Counted from the first letter of the stretch, positions 16,716-28,869 are shown. The stretch: DNA of 64,000 nt from Natrinema hispanicum (GCF_004217335.1 NZ_SHMP01000006.1:62001-126000), one strand, 5' to 3'. Numbers and translations are program-made. Notes: generated by a model from the sequence alone, not told the origin.

Positions 16716-18185
16716 ATGAACAGGGAAGATCACATCGTTCACGGCTTCAAGGCAACGCTCGTTGCGCGCGCGATCTACATGCTTTCGAGCGCGCTGCTAA
16801 TGTTCGTGCTGGCGCGGTACCTGCTCGAGCCGAATGAATACGGCACCCTGTACTGGGCGATTGGGGTACTGGCCATTATCCAACTCTTTGCCGATCTCGG
16901 CCTTTCGCGGTCCGTCGCCCGGTATCTCTCCGAGTATCGTGAGACGGATCCGGGACAGGTGCCGTATCTCCTCAAGACGACGGTCGCGGCCAAGCTCGTT
17001 TTGATCTCGTTTATCGCGTACGTGCTGTTGCTCTATCACGAGTGGATCGCGACCGTCCTCGGTGAACCGGAAGCAGTCCCCTTTCTCGCGGCGGGCGTCC
17101 TCTATCTCGTCGCTTTTTCGTTTAGTACCTTCTCGCAGGTGGCGTTTCAGGGATTCAACCACCTCGGCTACAGCGCCATCGTGCAGGCGATCAGCGGCGC
17201 GGGGCGGCTGCTATTCGCTGTCGTGTTCGTCCTCGCCGGCCTCGGCGCACTCGGTGCGTTCTTCGGGTACATCGTCGGCTACGCACTCGCCGGCGTCATC
17301 GGCATAGGAATCCTCTACTATGGATTCTACAGACGGTACGATGCGGCCGACGAGTACGAAGATGGTCTCTCACGGCGGCTCCTCGAGTACAGCGTGCCGC
17401 TGACGGCGACACAAAGCGCGAACGTGATCGACAAGCAGATCGACATCGTCCTGGTCGGCCTCTTCCTCAATCCTGCCGCGGTCGCGTTCTACACCCTCTC
17501 AAAACAGATTTCGGATTTCGTCCTCGCACCCGCCGCGTCGCTTGGCTTTACCATCTCACCGAACTTCGGCGAACAGAAGGCCGCAGGCGAACTCGAGAAG
17601 GCCAGACGGATCTACGAGACCTCGCTGACGAACGTGCTGTTGCTCTACATTCCGGCTGCAGTCGGCCTCGCGATCGTCGCAGGGCCGTTCCTGACGATGG
17701 TCTTCGGGAGCGACTATGCGGCGGCGGTACCGGTGTTGCAGGTGCTTGCGGGGTTCGTCGTGTTACAAGCGATTACGAATCTGACCAGCGACAGTTTGGA
17801 CTATCTCGGTCGTGCTCGAGCGCGTGCCATCGCCAAAGGCGCAACGGCAATCTCCAATCTCGGGCTGAACATCCTGTTGATTCCGTGGATCGGCGTCGTC
17901 GGTGCGGCGATCGCGACGGTCGCGACGCACACGGTGTACGTGGCGGTGAACCTCTACGTCGTCCACACCGAACTCGACCTGAACGTCGTGCGGCTCGCTC
18001 GCACGACGGGACTGATTTGTGCGATTACGGGCGTAATGGCGGTCACCGTCTTGCTCGTGACGCCGCTGGTCTCGAGTCTGTTCATGCTGGGTGGTGCGAT
18101 CGCACTCGGTGCCATCACCTGGGCGCTGCTCGCAGTCGTAAGCGGGCTTGTCGATCCGGGTCAGGTTCGGTCGGTGATCAGTTAA
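16716..18185 (+). CDS. Polysaccharide/lipid-linked oligosaccharide flippase (Wzx/RfbX-like, MATE-MVF superfamily)
   Basis: This 489-residue protein has about 12-14 hydrophobic helices. The N-terminal helix pair contains LEPNEYGTLYWAIGVLAIIQLFADLGLSRSVARY-type sequence, characteristic of oligosaccharide flippases (YG and DLG..R..A motifs), and the second half has the polysaccharide-synthesis C-terminal domain. Such proteins move lipid-linked glycans across the membrane, for example in S-layer or pilin N-glycosylation or exopolysaccharide export. No glycosyltransferases neighbour it here, so the substrate is not indicated. Confidence 0.9.
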   Translation: MNREDHIVHGFKATLVARAIYMLSSALLMFVLARYLLEPNEYGTLYWAIGVLAIIQLFADLGLSRSVARYLSEYRETDPGQVPYLLKTTVAAKLVLISFIAYVLLLYHEWIATVLGEPEAVPFLAAGVLYLVAFSFSTFSQVAFQGFNHLGYSAIVQAISGAGRLLFAVVFVLAGLGALGAFFGYIVGYALAGVIGIGILYYGFYRRYDAADEYEDGLSRRLLEYSVPLTATQSANVIDKQIDIVLVGLFLNPAAVAFYTLSKQISDFVLAPAASLGFTISPNFGEQKAAGELEKARRIYETSLTNVLLLYIPAAVGLAIVAGPFLTMVFGSDYAAAVPVLQVLAGFVVLQAITNLTSDSLDYLGRARARAIAKGATAISNLGLNILLIPWIGVVGAAIATVATHTVYVAVNLYVVHTELDLNVVRLARTTGLICAITGVMAVTVLLVTPLVSSLFMLGGAIALGAITWALLAVVSGLVDPGQVRSVIS

Positions 18186-18271
18186 CAGTCATGTCTGCCA
18201 CGATGGCGCGTGGCCCTGTGTGAGTCGCCTGAACTGCCAATACTTATCCGACGGGTGGGTGTCTAGTCCGT

Positions 18272-19615
18272 ATGGCCGGTGCAGATCCCGTGACCGTCGG
18301 GGTATTGAGTCTTCATACGAGCAAGGAAACGAAAGCAATTCTCAACGCTGTCGAGGATCTCGGGCACGATACCGAGTGGCTTCGCGCGGAAAATACGTCG
18401 ATCAGCGTCACCGACGGCACTCCCGTCCTCGAGCCCGAGGTTGACGTGATCGCAAACCGGATGTTGCTCTCGAACACCGAACAGCCCGCCGAGGAACTGG
18501 GTCTCGCCAACACGTTCTCTCAGTTGGTTCCGACCCTCAACGAACCGGATTCCGTGTTGACCGCGATCCACAAACTCTCGACGGCGACCGCGCTCGCGGG
18601 GAACGACGTCCGGACACCCGATGTCACACTTGCGCTAAGCGGCGATCAATTGAATGCCGCACGGAGTCGGTACGGCGAGGAGGCGGTCTACAAGACGGCG
18701 ATTGGCACCCACGGCGGCGGGACGTGGAAGGTCGGCCCCGACGATCCGATCAACGCCAAGGTCGGCAACCGGTATGCGTTCCTGCAGGAACTCGTCGATC
18801 AGGAAGACGTCCGCCATCGTGACCTGCGCGTCTACGTCGTCGGCGGCGAGGTCGTCGCCGCGATGTATCGCTATGCGCCGGACAACGACTGGCGAACGAA
18901 CGTCGCCCTCGGCGGCTCCGTCGAAAACGCGACCGACGACCTCCCCGAGGAGGCTGCCGAGATGGCCCGCCGTGCGTCTGACATCGTCGATCTCGATTAC
19001 GCCGGCGTCGATCTCGTCGAGGGCGACGACGGCTGGTTCGTCCTCGAGGTCAACCCGACGGCTGGCTTCAAGGGACTCTACGAGGCGACACAGGTCAGCC
19101 CCGCACCCTACATCGCCAAACTGGCGATCGAGCGTGCCGGCGGCGAGGTCGACGACGACCGCGTGCACGATCTCTCGAACGTTCTCGACGACTCCCGGCC
19201 GACGGCCCAGCCGACGGAAGCGATCGCACAGGACACCGAACCGGCTGTGATCGGCTACACCGAGGAGGTCGTCCTCTCTGGCACGAGCGGTTCGAAATCG
19301 GTACTGGCCAAATCCGACACCGGCGCGACGCGGACGAGCATCGACACGAGCCTCGCCGCAGATATCGGTGCCGGGCCGATCAAATCCATCACCCGAATTC
19401 GATCCGGAAGCAGCAAACAGGCCAAGAGCCGGCCCGTCGTCGACGTCGTCGTCGGCGTCGGCGGCAACCAACACACCGTCACGGCGAGCGTCGAGGACCG
19501 CGGTCACATGGACTATCCCGTCCTGCTCGGTCGAGATATCCTCGAGAACTATCAGGTCGACGTCAGCCGCCGGATCGACAGTGACGTTGCCGACACACCC
19601 GAAGAAGAGGAATAG
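18272..19615 (+). CDS. RimK-type ATP-grasp ligase fused to a retropepsin-like (RimB/DUF785) domain
   Basis: This 447-residue two-domain protein may ligate amino acids (often glutamate) to a target and may also cleave one. Residues about 1-290 form a RimK-like ATP-grasp ligase, with the lysine/glycine loop KTAIGTHGGGTWKVG, the EDVRHRDLRVYVVGG strand and the metal-binding EVNPTAGFKGLYEAT segment. Residues about 325-435 match the RimB 'ATP-dependent zinc protease' family, now regarded as retropepsin-like. The catalytic-type motif DTGAT starts at Asp349, followed by RPVVDVVV and LLGRDIL. The partners are usually separate genes; here they are fused. The protein target is unknown. Confidence 0.88.
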   Translation: MAGADPVTVGVLSLHTSKETKAILNAVEDLGHDTEWLRAENTSISVTDGTPVLEPEVDVIANRMLLSNTEQPAEELGLANTFSQLVPTLNEPDSVLTAIHKLSTATALAGNDVRTPDVTLALSGDQLNAARSRYGEEAVYKTAIGTHGGGTWKVGPDDPINAKVGNRYAFLQELVDQEDVRHRDLRVYVVGGEVVAAMYRYAPDNDWRTNVALGGSVENATDDLPEEAAEMARRASDIVDLDYAGVDLVEGDDGWFVLEVNPTAGFKGLYEATQVSPAPYIAKLAIERAGGEVDDDRVHDLSNVLDDSRPTAQPTEAIAQDTEPAVIGYTEEVVLSGTSGSKSVLAKSDTGATRTSIDTSLAADIGAGPIKSITRIRSGSSKQAKSRPVVDVVVGVGGNQHTVTASVEDRGHMDYPVLLGRDILENYQVDVSRRIDSDVADTPEEEE

Positions 19616-22188
<2,573 letters not shown>

Positions 22189-22320
22189 TCGGCCGCTCGC
22201 GATAGCACCGACACACGGACCGCACATCGCTTTTCCTGGGTGCACGCGTCACTCGGTCGGCACTCCCGACCGCAAGCGAGCACCGCGTTTTTCATTACTC
22301 GGTGCTACCTATCGGCGACG

Positions 22321-22914
22321 ATGGCCGAGCCTGACCCCGAACCCGTCCTTCGTGAAGATCCCGTGCTGGCTGCTGTCATCGATCGCCGCGACCCCCATCC
22401 GCTCGAGCCGGTCGAAAACGAGTTCGAACGCCTCTGTGTCTCGATAATCAATCAGCAGCTCTCGACAGCCAGCGCCGCAGCCGTCCGTGAACGCGTCTTC
22501 GACATTCTCGACGGGGTCGTCACCCCGAAGTCGGTGCTCGACGCGTCTCGAGACGCACTCCGCGAGGCCGGCCTCTCGCGGACGAAAGTCGACTACGTCG
22601 AAAACGCCGCCCGCGCGTTTCGAGAGCGCGATCTTACACGTGGCGGACTCGCCGAGCACACCAACGAGGACGTGATCGCCGAACTCACCGAGATTACGGG
22701 GATCGGCGAGTGGACTGCCAACATGTATCTCATTTTCGTCCTCAAGCGGCCGGACGTGCTCCCGCTTGGCGATCTCGCGGTTCGGCGAGGGATCGAGCAG
22801 TTGTATAACGACGGCGACGAGCTACCGCGATCCGAAATGCGCGAGATCGCCGAGCCGTGGCGGCCCCACCGGAGTACCGCGACGCGGTACATCTGGGCCG
22901 AGTACGAGGCCTGA
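22321..22914 (+). CDS. DNA-3-methyladenine glycosylase (AlkA-like, HhH-GPD)
   Basis: This 197-residue base-excision repair glycosylase has helix-hairpin-helix residues in LTEITGIGEWTANMYLIF, followed by the catalytic Asp in LPLGDLAVRRG. NEFERLCVSIINQQLS matches the family's N-terminal helix. It lacks the N-terminal AlkA beta domain, as short archaeal members do. I chose MAEPDPEP (22321) because the upstream in-frame extension (from 22240) has non-conserved composition. Confidence 0.92.
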   Translation: MAEPDPEPVLREDPVLAAVIDRRDPHPLEPVENEFERLCVSIINQQLSTASAAAVRERVFDILDGVVTPKSVLDASRDALREAGLSRTKVDYVENAARAFRERDLTRGGLAEHTNEDVIAELTEITGIGEWTANMYLIFVLKRPDVLPLGDLAVRRGIEQLYNDGDELPRSEMREIAEPWRPHRSTATRYIWAEYEA

Positions 22915-22943
22915 TTCCGTCCGGACTGTTCGTCTCGAGTCGG

Positions 22944-24809
22944 TCACTCGAGGTGGTGATAGTCGAGTTCGTACCCTTCCGCGAGGGCCTCACGGACTGG
23001 CTCGCTCGGTTCGGCGACGCCCCGGCGTTGAAGCGAGAGCCCGCCCTCGTCGGCGGCGACGATGAGGTTCTGTCGCCAGTCCGGATCCGTTTTGGGGTAA
23101 TCCGTCCGGTAGTGTGCGCCGCGGGACTCGGTTCGCTCGAGAGCCGTCCGGAGCAACACCTCGGCGACGATGAGGCTCATCGAGAGATCGACGGCGTACT
23201 CGAACGACCGGGAGGTGCGGTCGCCGTCGACCCGGAGATCGGCCGTTCGGGCGCGCAGGTCCTCGAGTCGGTCCAGTCCCTCGCGCAGGCCCGCCTCGTC
23301 GCGGAGGATGCCGGCGTGATTCCACAGCAACTCACCGAGATCCTCGAGCAGCGTCTCGGGCGTGACGTCGCCATCCGAAGCGGCCAGGTCCGCGAGCGCG
23401 GCAAACTCGCGTTCGGCCAGCGCTCGCTGGCCGTCGGCGATCGAGGGGGCGCGGTCGTCCGCAGTGACCTGCTCGCTGACGTGCTCGCCCACGAGTTTGC
23501 CGATTGCGACGGTTTCGGCCAGCGAGTTGCCGCCGAGGCGGTTTGCCCCGTGGACGCCCGCGACGGCCTCGCCGACGGCGTACAGTCCCTCGACGCCGGT
23601 CTCACCCGTTTGGAAGTCGATGTCGACACCACCCATCGTGTAGTGGGCCGTCGGCCCGATCTCCATCGGTGCTTCCGTGATATCGACGCCGAGGTCCCCG
23701 AACCGTTCGACCATCGTCGGCAGTCGCTCGCGGATGTACTCGGGATCACGATGGGAGATGTCGAGATAGACACCGCCGTGGTCGGTCCCCCGCCCCTCGC
23801 GAACCTCCTGGGCGATCGCTCGTGCGACCACGTCTCGGGCGTCGAGTTCCATCTGGTCCGGCGAGTACCGTTCCATGAAGCGCTCGCCATCGTTGTTGTA
23901 GAGTCGGCCACCCTCCCCGCGGACGGCCTCCGTCACGAGGCGACCGTCCCACTCGTCGCCGTAGCGTTCCCCGACCATTCCGGTGGGGTGGAACTGGACG
24001 AACTCGGTGTCGAGGAGTCGGGCGCCCGCCTCGAGCGCCAGCGCCTGGGCGTCGCCGTTGTTCTCGTCGTCCCGCGAGGAGTGGCGTCGATAGGCCGCCG
24101 AGAAGCCACCCGCCGCTAGCACGACGTGATTCGTCCGGAACAGCAACCCGTCGCCGGTCTCCATATCGAACCCGACTGCGCCGTCGACACGGGTGCCATC
24201 CGAGAGCAGTCGCGTGATCATCACGTTCTCGCGGTAGGGGATCTCGAGGGCCTGTGCTCGGTCGATCAGCGTCTCGAGCATGACCTCGCCCGTTCGATCG
24301 CCGACGAAACAGGTCCGGCGGTACGACTGCGCGCCGAAGTAGCGCTGGTTGATCTTTCCGTCGTCGGTTCGGGCGAACGACATCCCCCACTCGTCGAGTT
24401 CCCGGATCCGGTCTGGCATGTGTTTGGCCGTCAACTCGACAGCTTCGGGATCGTTCAGGTGGTGCCCTTCGTTCAACGTGTCCGCTGCGTGGATCGGCCA
24501 GTCGTCCTCGGGATCGAGCGAGCCGAGCGCGGCGTTGATCCCGCCGGCCGCCCACGTCGTGTGAGCGTCGCCGTAGTCTCGTTTGCCGACCACGAGCGGC
24601 TCGAGCCCCGATTCGGCCAGTTCGATGGCGACTCGAGCCCCGGCAGCGCCCGCCCCGATGACGAGCACCGGCGTCGTGACGACGTCGTATGTGACCTCGT
24701 GGTCACGATCGTCGGCTTCGTCCCCGCCCTGAGTCGGCAGCCGTCCGTCGACGCCACCGGCATCGCCGGCCGTCGATACACTGTGGTCCGCAGGCGGTAT
24801 TTTTGTCAT
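22944..24809 (-). CDS. FAD-dependent succinate dehydrogenase/fumarate reductase-type flavoprotein (L-aspartate oxidase-like), orphan
   Basis: This protein of about 621 residues has an acidic linker (1-45), then the FAD fold VLVIGAGAAGARVA. The active-site motifs are TTWAAGGINAA, FVQFHPTGM, VRGEGGRLYNNDGERF, HYTMGGVDI and HGANRLGGNSLAE. It is a paralogue of sdhA at 10568, but no iron-sulfur or anchor gene is next to it. Candidate reactions are L-aspartate to iminoaspartate (NadB) or fumarate/succinate conversion. No nadA or nadC is in the window, so I leave the substrate open. The chosen start is the second Met (MTKIPPAD). Confidence 0.85.
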   Translation of the reverse strand: MTKIPPADHSVSTAGDAGGVDGRLPTQGGDEADDRDHEVTYDVVTTPVLVIGAGAAGARVAIELAESGLEPLVVGKRDYGDAHTTWAAGGINAALGSLDPEDDWPIHAADTLNEGHHLNDPEAVELTAKHMPDRIRELDEWGMSFARTDDGKINQRYFGAQSYRRTCFVGDRTGEVMLETLIDRAQALEIPYRENVMITRLLSDGTRVDGAVGFDMETGDGLLFRTNHVVLAAGGFSAAYRRHSSRDDENNGDAQALALEAGARLLDTEFVQFHPTGMVGERYGDEWDGRLVTEAVRGEGGRLYNNDGERFMERYSPDQMELDARDVVARAIAQEVREGRGTDHGGVYLDISHRDPEYIRERLPTMVERFGDLGVDITEAPMEIGPTAHYTMGGVDIDFQTGETGVEGLYAVGEAVAGVHGANRLGGNSLAETVAIGKLVGEHVSEQVTADDRAPSIADGQRALAEREFAALADLAASDGDVTPETLLEDLGELLWNHAGILRDEAGLREGLDRLEDLRARTADLRVDGDRTSRSFEYAVDLSMSLIVAEVLLRTALERTESRGAHYRTDYPKTDPDWRQNLIVAADEGGLSLQRRGVAEPSEPVREALAEGYELDYHHLE

Positions 24810-24987
24810 CAAGATTATGTAAGGGCTGGCCGAACATAGCTCGCTCACCAAACTATGCAAACTGCCGAAAACGAAGGAATCAGGCCACTAATCTCGCGTT
24901 TGGGTTTTTGTCCGGGTCAAGACGTACCGGGCGAATGCGGCTAGTCAGATGGTGCCATGGGTCGACGAATCACCGGGCGGTAACGGC

Positions 24988-27546
24988 TCACTCCTCGAAA
25001 TGGGGGCGACTGACGTCTTCGGGAAGGTCCGGTTCGACGTTCGCGAGTCGCATCGCGTTGCCGGTCACGCCCAGACTCATCCCCATGTCACCGATGACGA
25101 CCGCGTGGATCACCGTCACGAGGCCAATAGGCGCGCCAGCGGCCAGCACCGCCTTCACGGCCAGACTCGCCCAGATGTTCTGGCGGATGACGCCGTTTGC
25201 CGTCCGTGAGAGCCGGTAGAGATACGGTAGTCGCGTCAGATCGTCGCCCATCAGTGCCACGTCGGCCGTCTCGAGGGCCGTATCCGTCCCTGCCGCCCCC
25301 ATCGCGATGCCGACGCCAGCAGTCGCGAGCGCGGGCGCGTCGTTGATCCCGTCGCCAATCATGGCGACGTTGCTGCTTGTGTCGTCGTCATTTCCTTCTC
25401 CCTCGAGCCGGCGGATCCACTCGAGTTTCTCGTCGGGGAGCAACTCGGCGTGGTACTCATCGATGCCGACTGCTTCGGCGATCGCGCGGGCAGTGCCCTC
25501 GTTGTCGCCGGTAAGCATCACGACGCGGACGCCCTGGTCTTGGAGCTGTGAGACGGCCCACGTTGCCTCCGGACGGACGCGGTCCGCAATACCAACGACG
25601 CCCAGCGGGCCGTCTTCGGTGCCGACGACCACGACGGTCTTGCCCTCGGCCTCGAGTCGCGGGACGACCTCGCTCAGCACGTCGAGACAGCCCTCGCGAT
25701 CGCAGTCGGGCCGCGAGTCGACCGCGAGCGCCGTCCCGCCGTCGGTCGTGACGTGGGCGTGCTCCAGATCAGCCAGCCCCTCGAACAGGTCGGGTTTGCC
25801 GACGTAGTGCGTTTCCCCGTCGATGTCGGCGCGGATTCCCTTTCCGGTCAGCGCTTCGAATCCCGAGACGGCCGGCTCGTCGGGATCGATCCCTTGCTCG
25901 TTTGCGTAGCCGACGATCGCCCGCGCGAGTGGGTGTTCGCTGCGGCGTTCGGCCGCGCTCGCCCGCCGAAGCACGTCTGCCTCGTCGGCCCCCTCGAGCG
26001 GGACCACATCCGTTACCGACAGGTCGCCGGTGGTGAGCGTCCCCGTTTTGTCGACCGCGAGCACGTCGCTTTCGGCGACCGACTCGAGGTATCGGCCGCC
26101 CTTGATCAGGACGCCGTTGCGCGCGGCGCTGGTGATCCCCGAGACGACGCTGACCGGCGTCGAGATGACGAACGCACAGGGACAGGCGATGACCAGCAGC
26201 GTCAGCCCGCGCAGGAACCAGGTGTGCCACGACGCGCCGACGACCAGCGGCGGGCCGACGGCGACCGCGATCGCGAGTGTGACGACGATCGGCGTATAGA
26301 CGCTCGCGAAACGGTCGACGAACTGCTCGCGTTTGGTCTGTTCGCGTTCGGCGTCCTCGACGAGCCGGACGATCCGAGCGATCGTCGAGTCGCTCGCCGC
26401 GTGCTCGACGTCGACCTCGAGGTAGCCCGATTCCGCGATGGTGCCGGCGAAGACTTCGTCGCCTGCCGTCTTGTCTGCAGGGACGCTCTCGCCTGTGATC
26501 GGGGACTCGTCGACGGCGCTCTCGCCCTCGAGTACGGTGCCGTCGGCGGGAATCTTCTCGCCTGGTCGGACGACGACGCGATCGCCGACCGCGAGGTCGT
26601 CGGCTGGAATCGTCTCCTCGGAGCCGTCCTCGCGTTTGACGGTCGCAGTATCGGGCGAGAGATCCATCAGCTCCCGCAGCGAGTCGCGTGCACGGTCCAT
26701 CGAGTACGTCTCGAGCAACTCGGCGATGTTGAACAGAACGGCGAGCATGGCCCCCTCGAAGGGGTGATGGGCCGCGACGGCGGCGATGATGCCGACGGTC
26801 ATCAGGAAGTCGATGTCGAGACTCCGATTGCGTGCGGAGTAGTAGCCGTTCCGGAAGATCGGCGCGCCGGCGACGGCCGCGGTCATAATAAAGAGCAGCG
26901 TCGAGAGCTGGTAGCTCCGGCCGGCGACTGCGACCAGGGTCGGATCGAGTCCGGAGAGGACGAACTCGAGGGCCATCCCGACGGCCACGACGATGGCACC
27001 AAGACCCGTGATAGCGGCCCGGCGGCTCTTCCAGACGGGCTCGGCGTCGGCCATCGGCTCGCCGTCGCTGTCGAGCGGCGTCGCGTCGTAGCCAGCGGAC
27101 TCGATCGCGTCGGTGATCGACTTGGGATCGGTCCCCTCGTCGACTCCGACGGTCACGCGACCCGACGTGGGCCGGGTCTCGATCTCGTCGACGCCGTCGG
27201 CTCCCTCGAGGGCGGTCTCGACTTTGCTCGCACACGAGGCACAGTCCATGTCGGGAACCGACACGGTCACTTCGTCAGCGCCGCGGCTGCCATCGCCGAC
27301 GATCTCGTAGCCGGCCGCCCGGACCCGCTCGCGGATCTCGCTATCGCTTGTCTCCGTCGGATCGTATTCGACGACGAGTCGGCCGCTGGTTACGCGTGCA
27401 TCCAGTTCGTCGATCCCGTCGAGCCGGTCGACGCTGTTGGTCACTTTGCCAGCACACGACGAACAGTCCATCTCCGGGACGCGGAGTTCGAGGGTGCGGG
27501 TCGCGTCCGGCCCCTCACCCGCGTCCGGCGGCGAAACGTCACTCAT
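24988..27546 (-). CDS. Zn/Cd/Pb-type heavy-metal P1B ATPase with two metal-binding domains
   Basis: This 852-residue exporter has two N-terminal HMA domains with CxxC at Cys28/31 (MDCSSCAG) and Cys102/105 (MDCASCAS). Then come the membrane helices with the CPC motif (VIACPCAF, near 454), the phosphorylation site DKTGTLT (near 499), the SEHPLA His-Pro motif and GDGINDAPAL. The last helices contain Lys (SLAVKAV) and IGDMGMSLG: the conserved Lys and Asp-x-Gly mark the P1B-2 (Zn2+/Cd2+/Pb2+) subgroup rather than copper pumps. It expels metal at the cost of ATP. No chaperone gene is adjacent. Confidence 0.94.
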   Translation of the reverse strand: MSDVSPPDAGEGPDATRTLELRVPEMDCSSCAGKVTNSVDRLDGIDELDARVTSGRLVVEYDPTETSDSEIRERVRAAGYEIVGDGSRGADEVTVSVPDMDCASCASKVETALEGADGVDEIETRPTSGRVTVGVDEGTDPKSITDAIESAGYDATPLDSDGEPMADAEPVWKSRRAAITGLGAIVVAVGMALEFVLSGLDPTLVAVAGRSYQLSTLLFIMTAAVAGAPIFRNGYYSARNRSLDIDFLMTVGIIAAVAAHHPFEGAMLAVLFNIAELLETYSMDRARDSLRELMDLSPDTATVKREDGSEETIPADDLAVGDRVVVRPGEKIPADGTVLEGESAVDESPITGESVPADKTAGDEVFAGTIAESGYLEVDVEHAASDSTIARIVRLVEDAEREQTKREQFVDRFASVYTPIVVTLAIAVAVGPPLVVGASWHTWFLRGLTLLVIACPCAFVISTPVSVVSGITSAARNGVLIKGGRYLESVAESDVLAVDKTGTLTTGDLSVTDVVPLEGADEADVLRRASAAERRSEHPLARAIVGYANEQGIDPDEPAVSGFEALTGKGIRADIDGETHYVGKPDLFEGLADLEHAHVTTDGGTALAVDSRPDCDREGCLDVLSEVVPRLEAEGKTVVVVGTEDGPLGVVGIADRVRPEATWAVSQLQDQGVRVVMLTGDNEGTARAIAEAVGIDEYHAELLPDEKLEWIRRLEGEGNDDDTSSNVAMIGDGINDAPALATAGVGIAMGAAGTDTALETADVALMGDDLTRLPYLYRLSRTANGVIRQNIWASLAVKAVLAAGAPIGLVTVIHAVVIGDMGMSLGVTGNAMRLANVEPDLPEDVSRPHFEE

Positions 27547-27658
27547 TACTCGCGTCTACTCGCTCGCCACCCATACGGGTTATTCGGCGTGCGCCAACTC
27601 GGCACCGGAGGCGGTGGCGTAGCCGCTGTCGCGTGCCCTGTCGTTAGGAATACGGCTC

Positions 27659-27664
27659 TTTATG
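27659..27664 (+). promoter_or_regulatory. TATA box of the CxxC protein gene
   Basis: TTTATG is centred about 27 bases before 27688, which leaves a leader of about 5 bases before the ATG at 27693. Confidence 0.45.
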
Positions 27665-27692
27665 CGATGCGTCTGATTAGCGACGGGCACTC

Positions 27693-28064
27693 ATGTTTGC
27701 GAATATCGACCTTGGGCCGCAGTGTCCCGTTTGTGAGTCTGCAATGTGGGAGTTCACGACTGCGACGGACTTTATGGGGGCCGACAACGAGCAACTGGCA
27801 GCGGATGTGACTGCCGAGGCGGAATGCTTCGATTGTAACTCGTTATTTGCAGTTTCGGTCGTAGTCGACGAAGAGGGCTGTCTACGGACATCCGACGACG
27901 AGTCAGTGAGCCCACCACAGGGATTTGGGTGGGGAACCGCTCGGTCGCAGATCGTCGCCACACACGTCCTCCACGTGTGGGGCGATACCAACGATCGCTT
28001 CGGCGACCAGTATTGCCAACCGTACGACTTTCAGGACATCCGGATCATCGAAGACAAGTCCTGA
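27693..28064 (+). CDS. Small CxxC (zinc-ribbon-like) protein, function unknown
   Basis: This 123-residue acidic protein has CPVC at about residues 11-14 and CFDC near 46-49, giving four Cys in the spacing of a zinc ribbon. An LFAVSVVVDEEG strand follows, and a C-terminal region has aromatic and His residues (THVLHVWGD). A TTTATG box at 27659-27664 predicts a leader of about 5 bases, supporting the start. No family is recognised. Position between a metal pump and a regulator suggests, but does not show, a metal link. Confidence 0.72.
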   Translation: MFANIDLGPQCPVCESAMWEFTTATDFMGADNEQLAADVTAEAECFDCNSLFAVSVVVDEEGCLRTSDDESVSPPQGFGWGTARSQIVATHVLHVWGDTNDRFGDQYCQPYDFQDIRIIEDKS

Positions 28065-28116
28065 CCCGCTCGAGGCGCGTTTCTCACGACTGCGCATTTG
28101 GTTTGATTCGAAGCGA

Positions 28117-28869
28117 TCACCGACCGACTGCGAGCGTCTCGTCGTACTCGAGCGAGTCGTCGGCGACGAACGCGGTCGCAAGGGTCGCTTCAGCCCGCCG
28201 GAGCCGGTAAGAGAGCGTCGAGCGTGGGACGTCCAGTTTCTCGGCGAGTTCCGAGAGGTCGGTCCGCCGTGGAGTCTCGTAGTAGCCGTATTCGACGGCG
28301 GCCTGGAGTGCCGCCCGCTGTTCGGCCGGCAGCGATTTGTCCGCGTCGTCGTCTTCGCGATCCGGGTCGAGATCGGTCAGCCGGAGTATCTCCATGCCGG
28401 CACACTCCCCGACCTCGTCGCCGAGCGCATCGAAGAAGTCACCGACCGGCGCGTCGCGCCCGAGAACGATCCGCCAGCGGTAGCGCCGACCCTCTCGGTA
28501 GGTTTCAAAGAGCAGTCCTTCGCCGAGATACTCGAGTGCGAGGTGGGGGACCGAGGTACAGACATCCGTCCGATCCCAGTAGGTGTAGACGACGAGTTCG
28601 TCGCTCGAGCGATCGAGCAGTTGCGTCTCACAGTCGGCCCCGCAGTCGTCTCGGACCAGACAGTCCGCACAGTAGGTCGGCTCGCGGTAGGCCGACTCCA
28701 GCGCTTCGATCCCCGCCTGCGAGCCGGTCGCGTGATCGACCCGCCAGAGGCTCTCCGATGTGACGTGACACGCGAGCGACCGCACCGTCGTCTCCGGGTT
28801 GGCCTCGAGCACGTCCGCGACCGGGTTCGTGCCTGGATCGTACTCGAGGGCGAAGACGAACTCTCTCAT
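28117..28869 (-). CDS. Bacterio-opsin activator-type HTH transcriptional regulator
   Basis: This 250-residue protein ends with the HTH_10 domain (about 178-235): LPAEQRAALQAAVEYGYYETPRR followed by LSELAEKLDVPRSTLSYRLRRAE. The N-terminal about 170 residues form a sensor region containing a Cys cluster CADCLVRDDCGADC (near 67-80), which could bind a metal or sense redox state. It is a likely DNA-binding regulator; the targets are unknown. It is convergent with the CxxC protein gene and stands alone. Confidence 0.88.
   Translation of the reverse strand: MREFVFALEYDPGTNPVADVLEANPETTVRSLACHVTSESLWRVDHATGSQAGIEALESAYREPTYCADCLVRDDCGADCETQLLDRSSDELVVYTYWDRTDVCTSVPHLALEYLGEGLLFETYREGRRYRWRIVLGRDAPVGDFFDALGDEVGECAGMEILRLTDLDPDREDDDADKSLPAEQRAALQAAVEYGYYETPRRTDLSELAEKLDVPRSTLSYRLRRAEATLATAFVADDSLEYDETLAVGR

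Noticed and set aside
25753..27810. Very long open frame on the plus strand opposite the P-type ATPase
   Set aside because: It is the antisense shadow of a GC-rich gene; its product is Arg/Asp-biased without any domain, while the minus strand carries all P-ATPase motifs.
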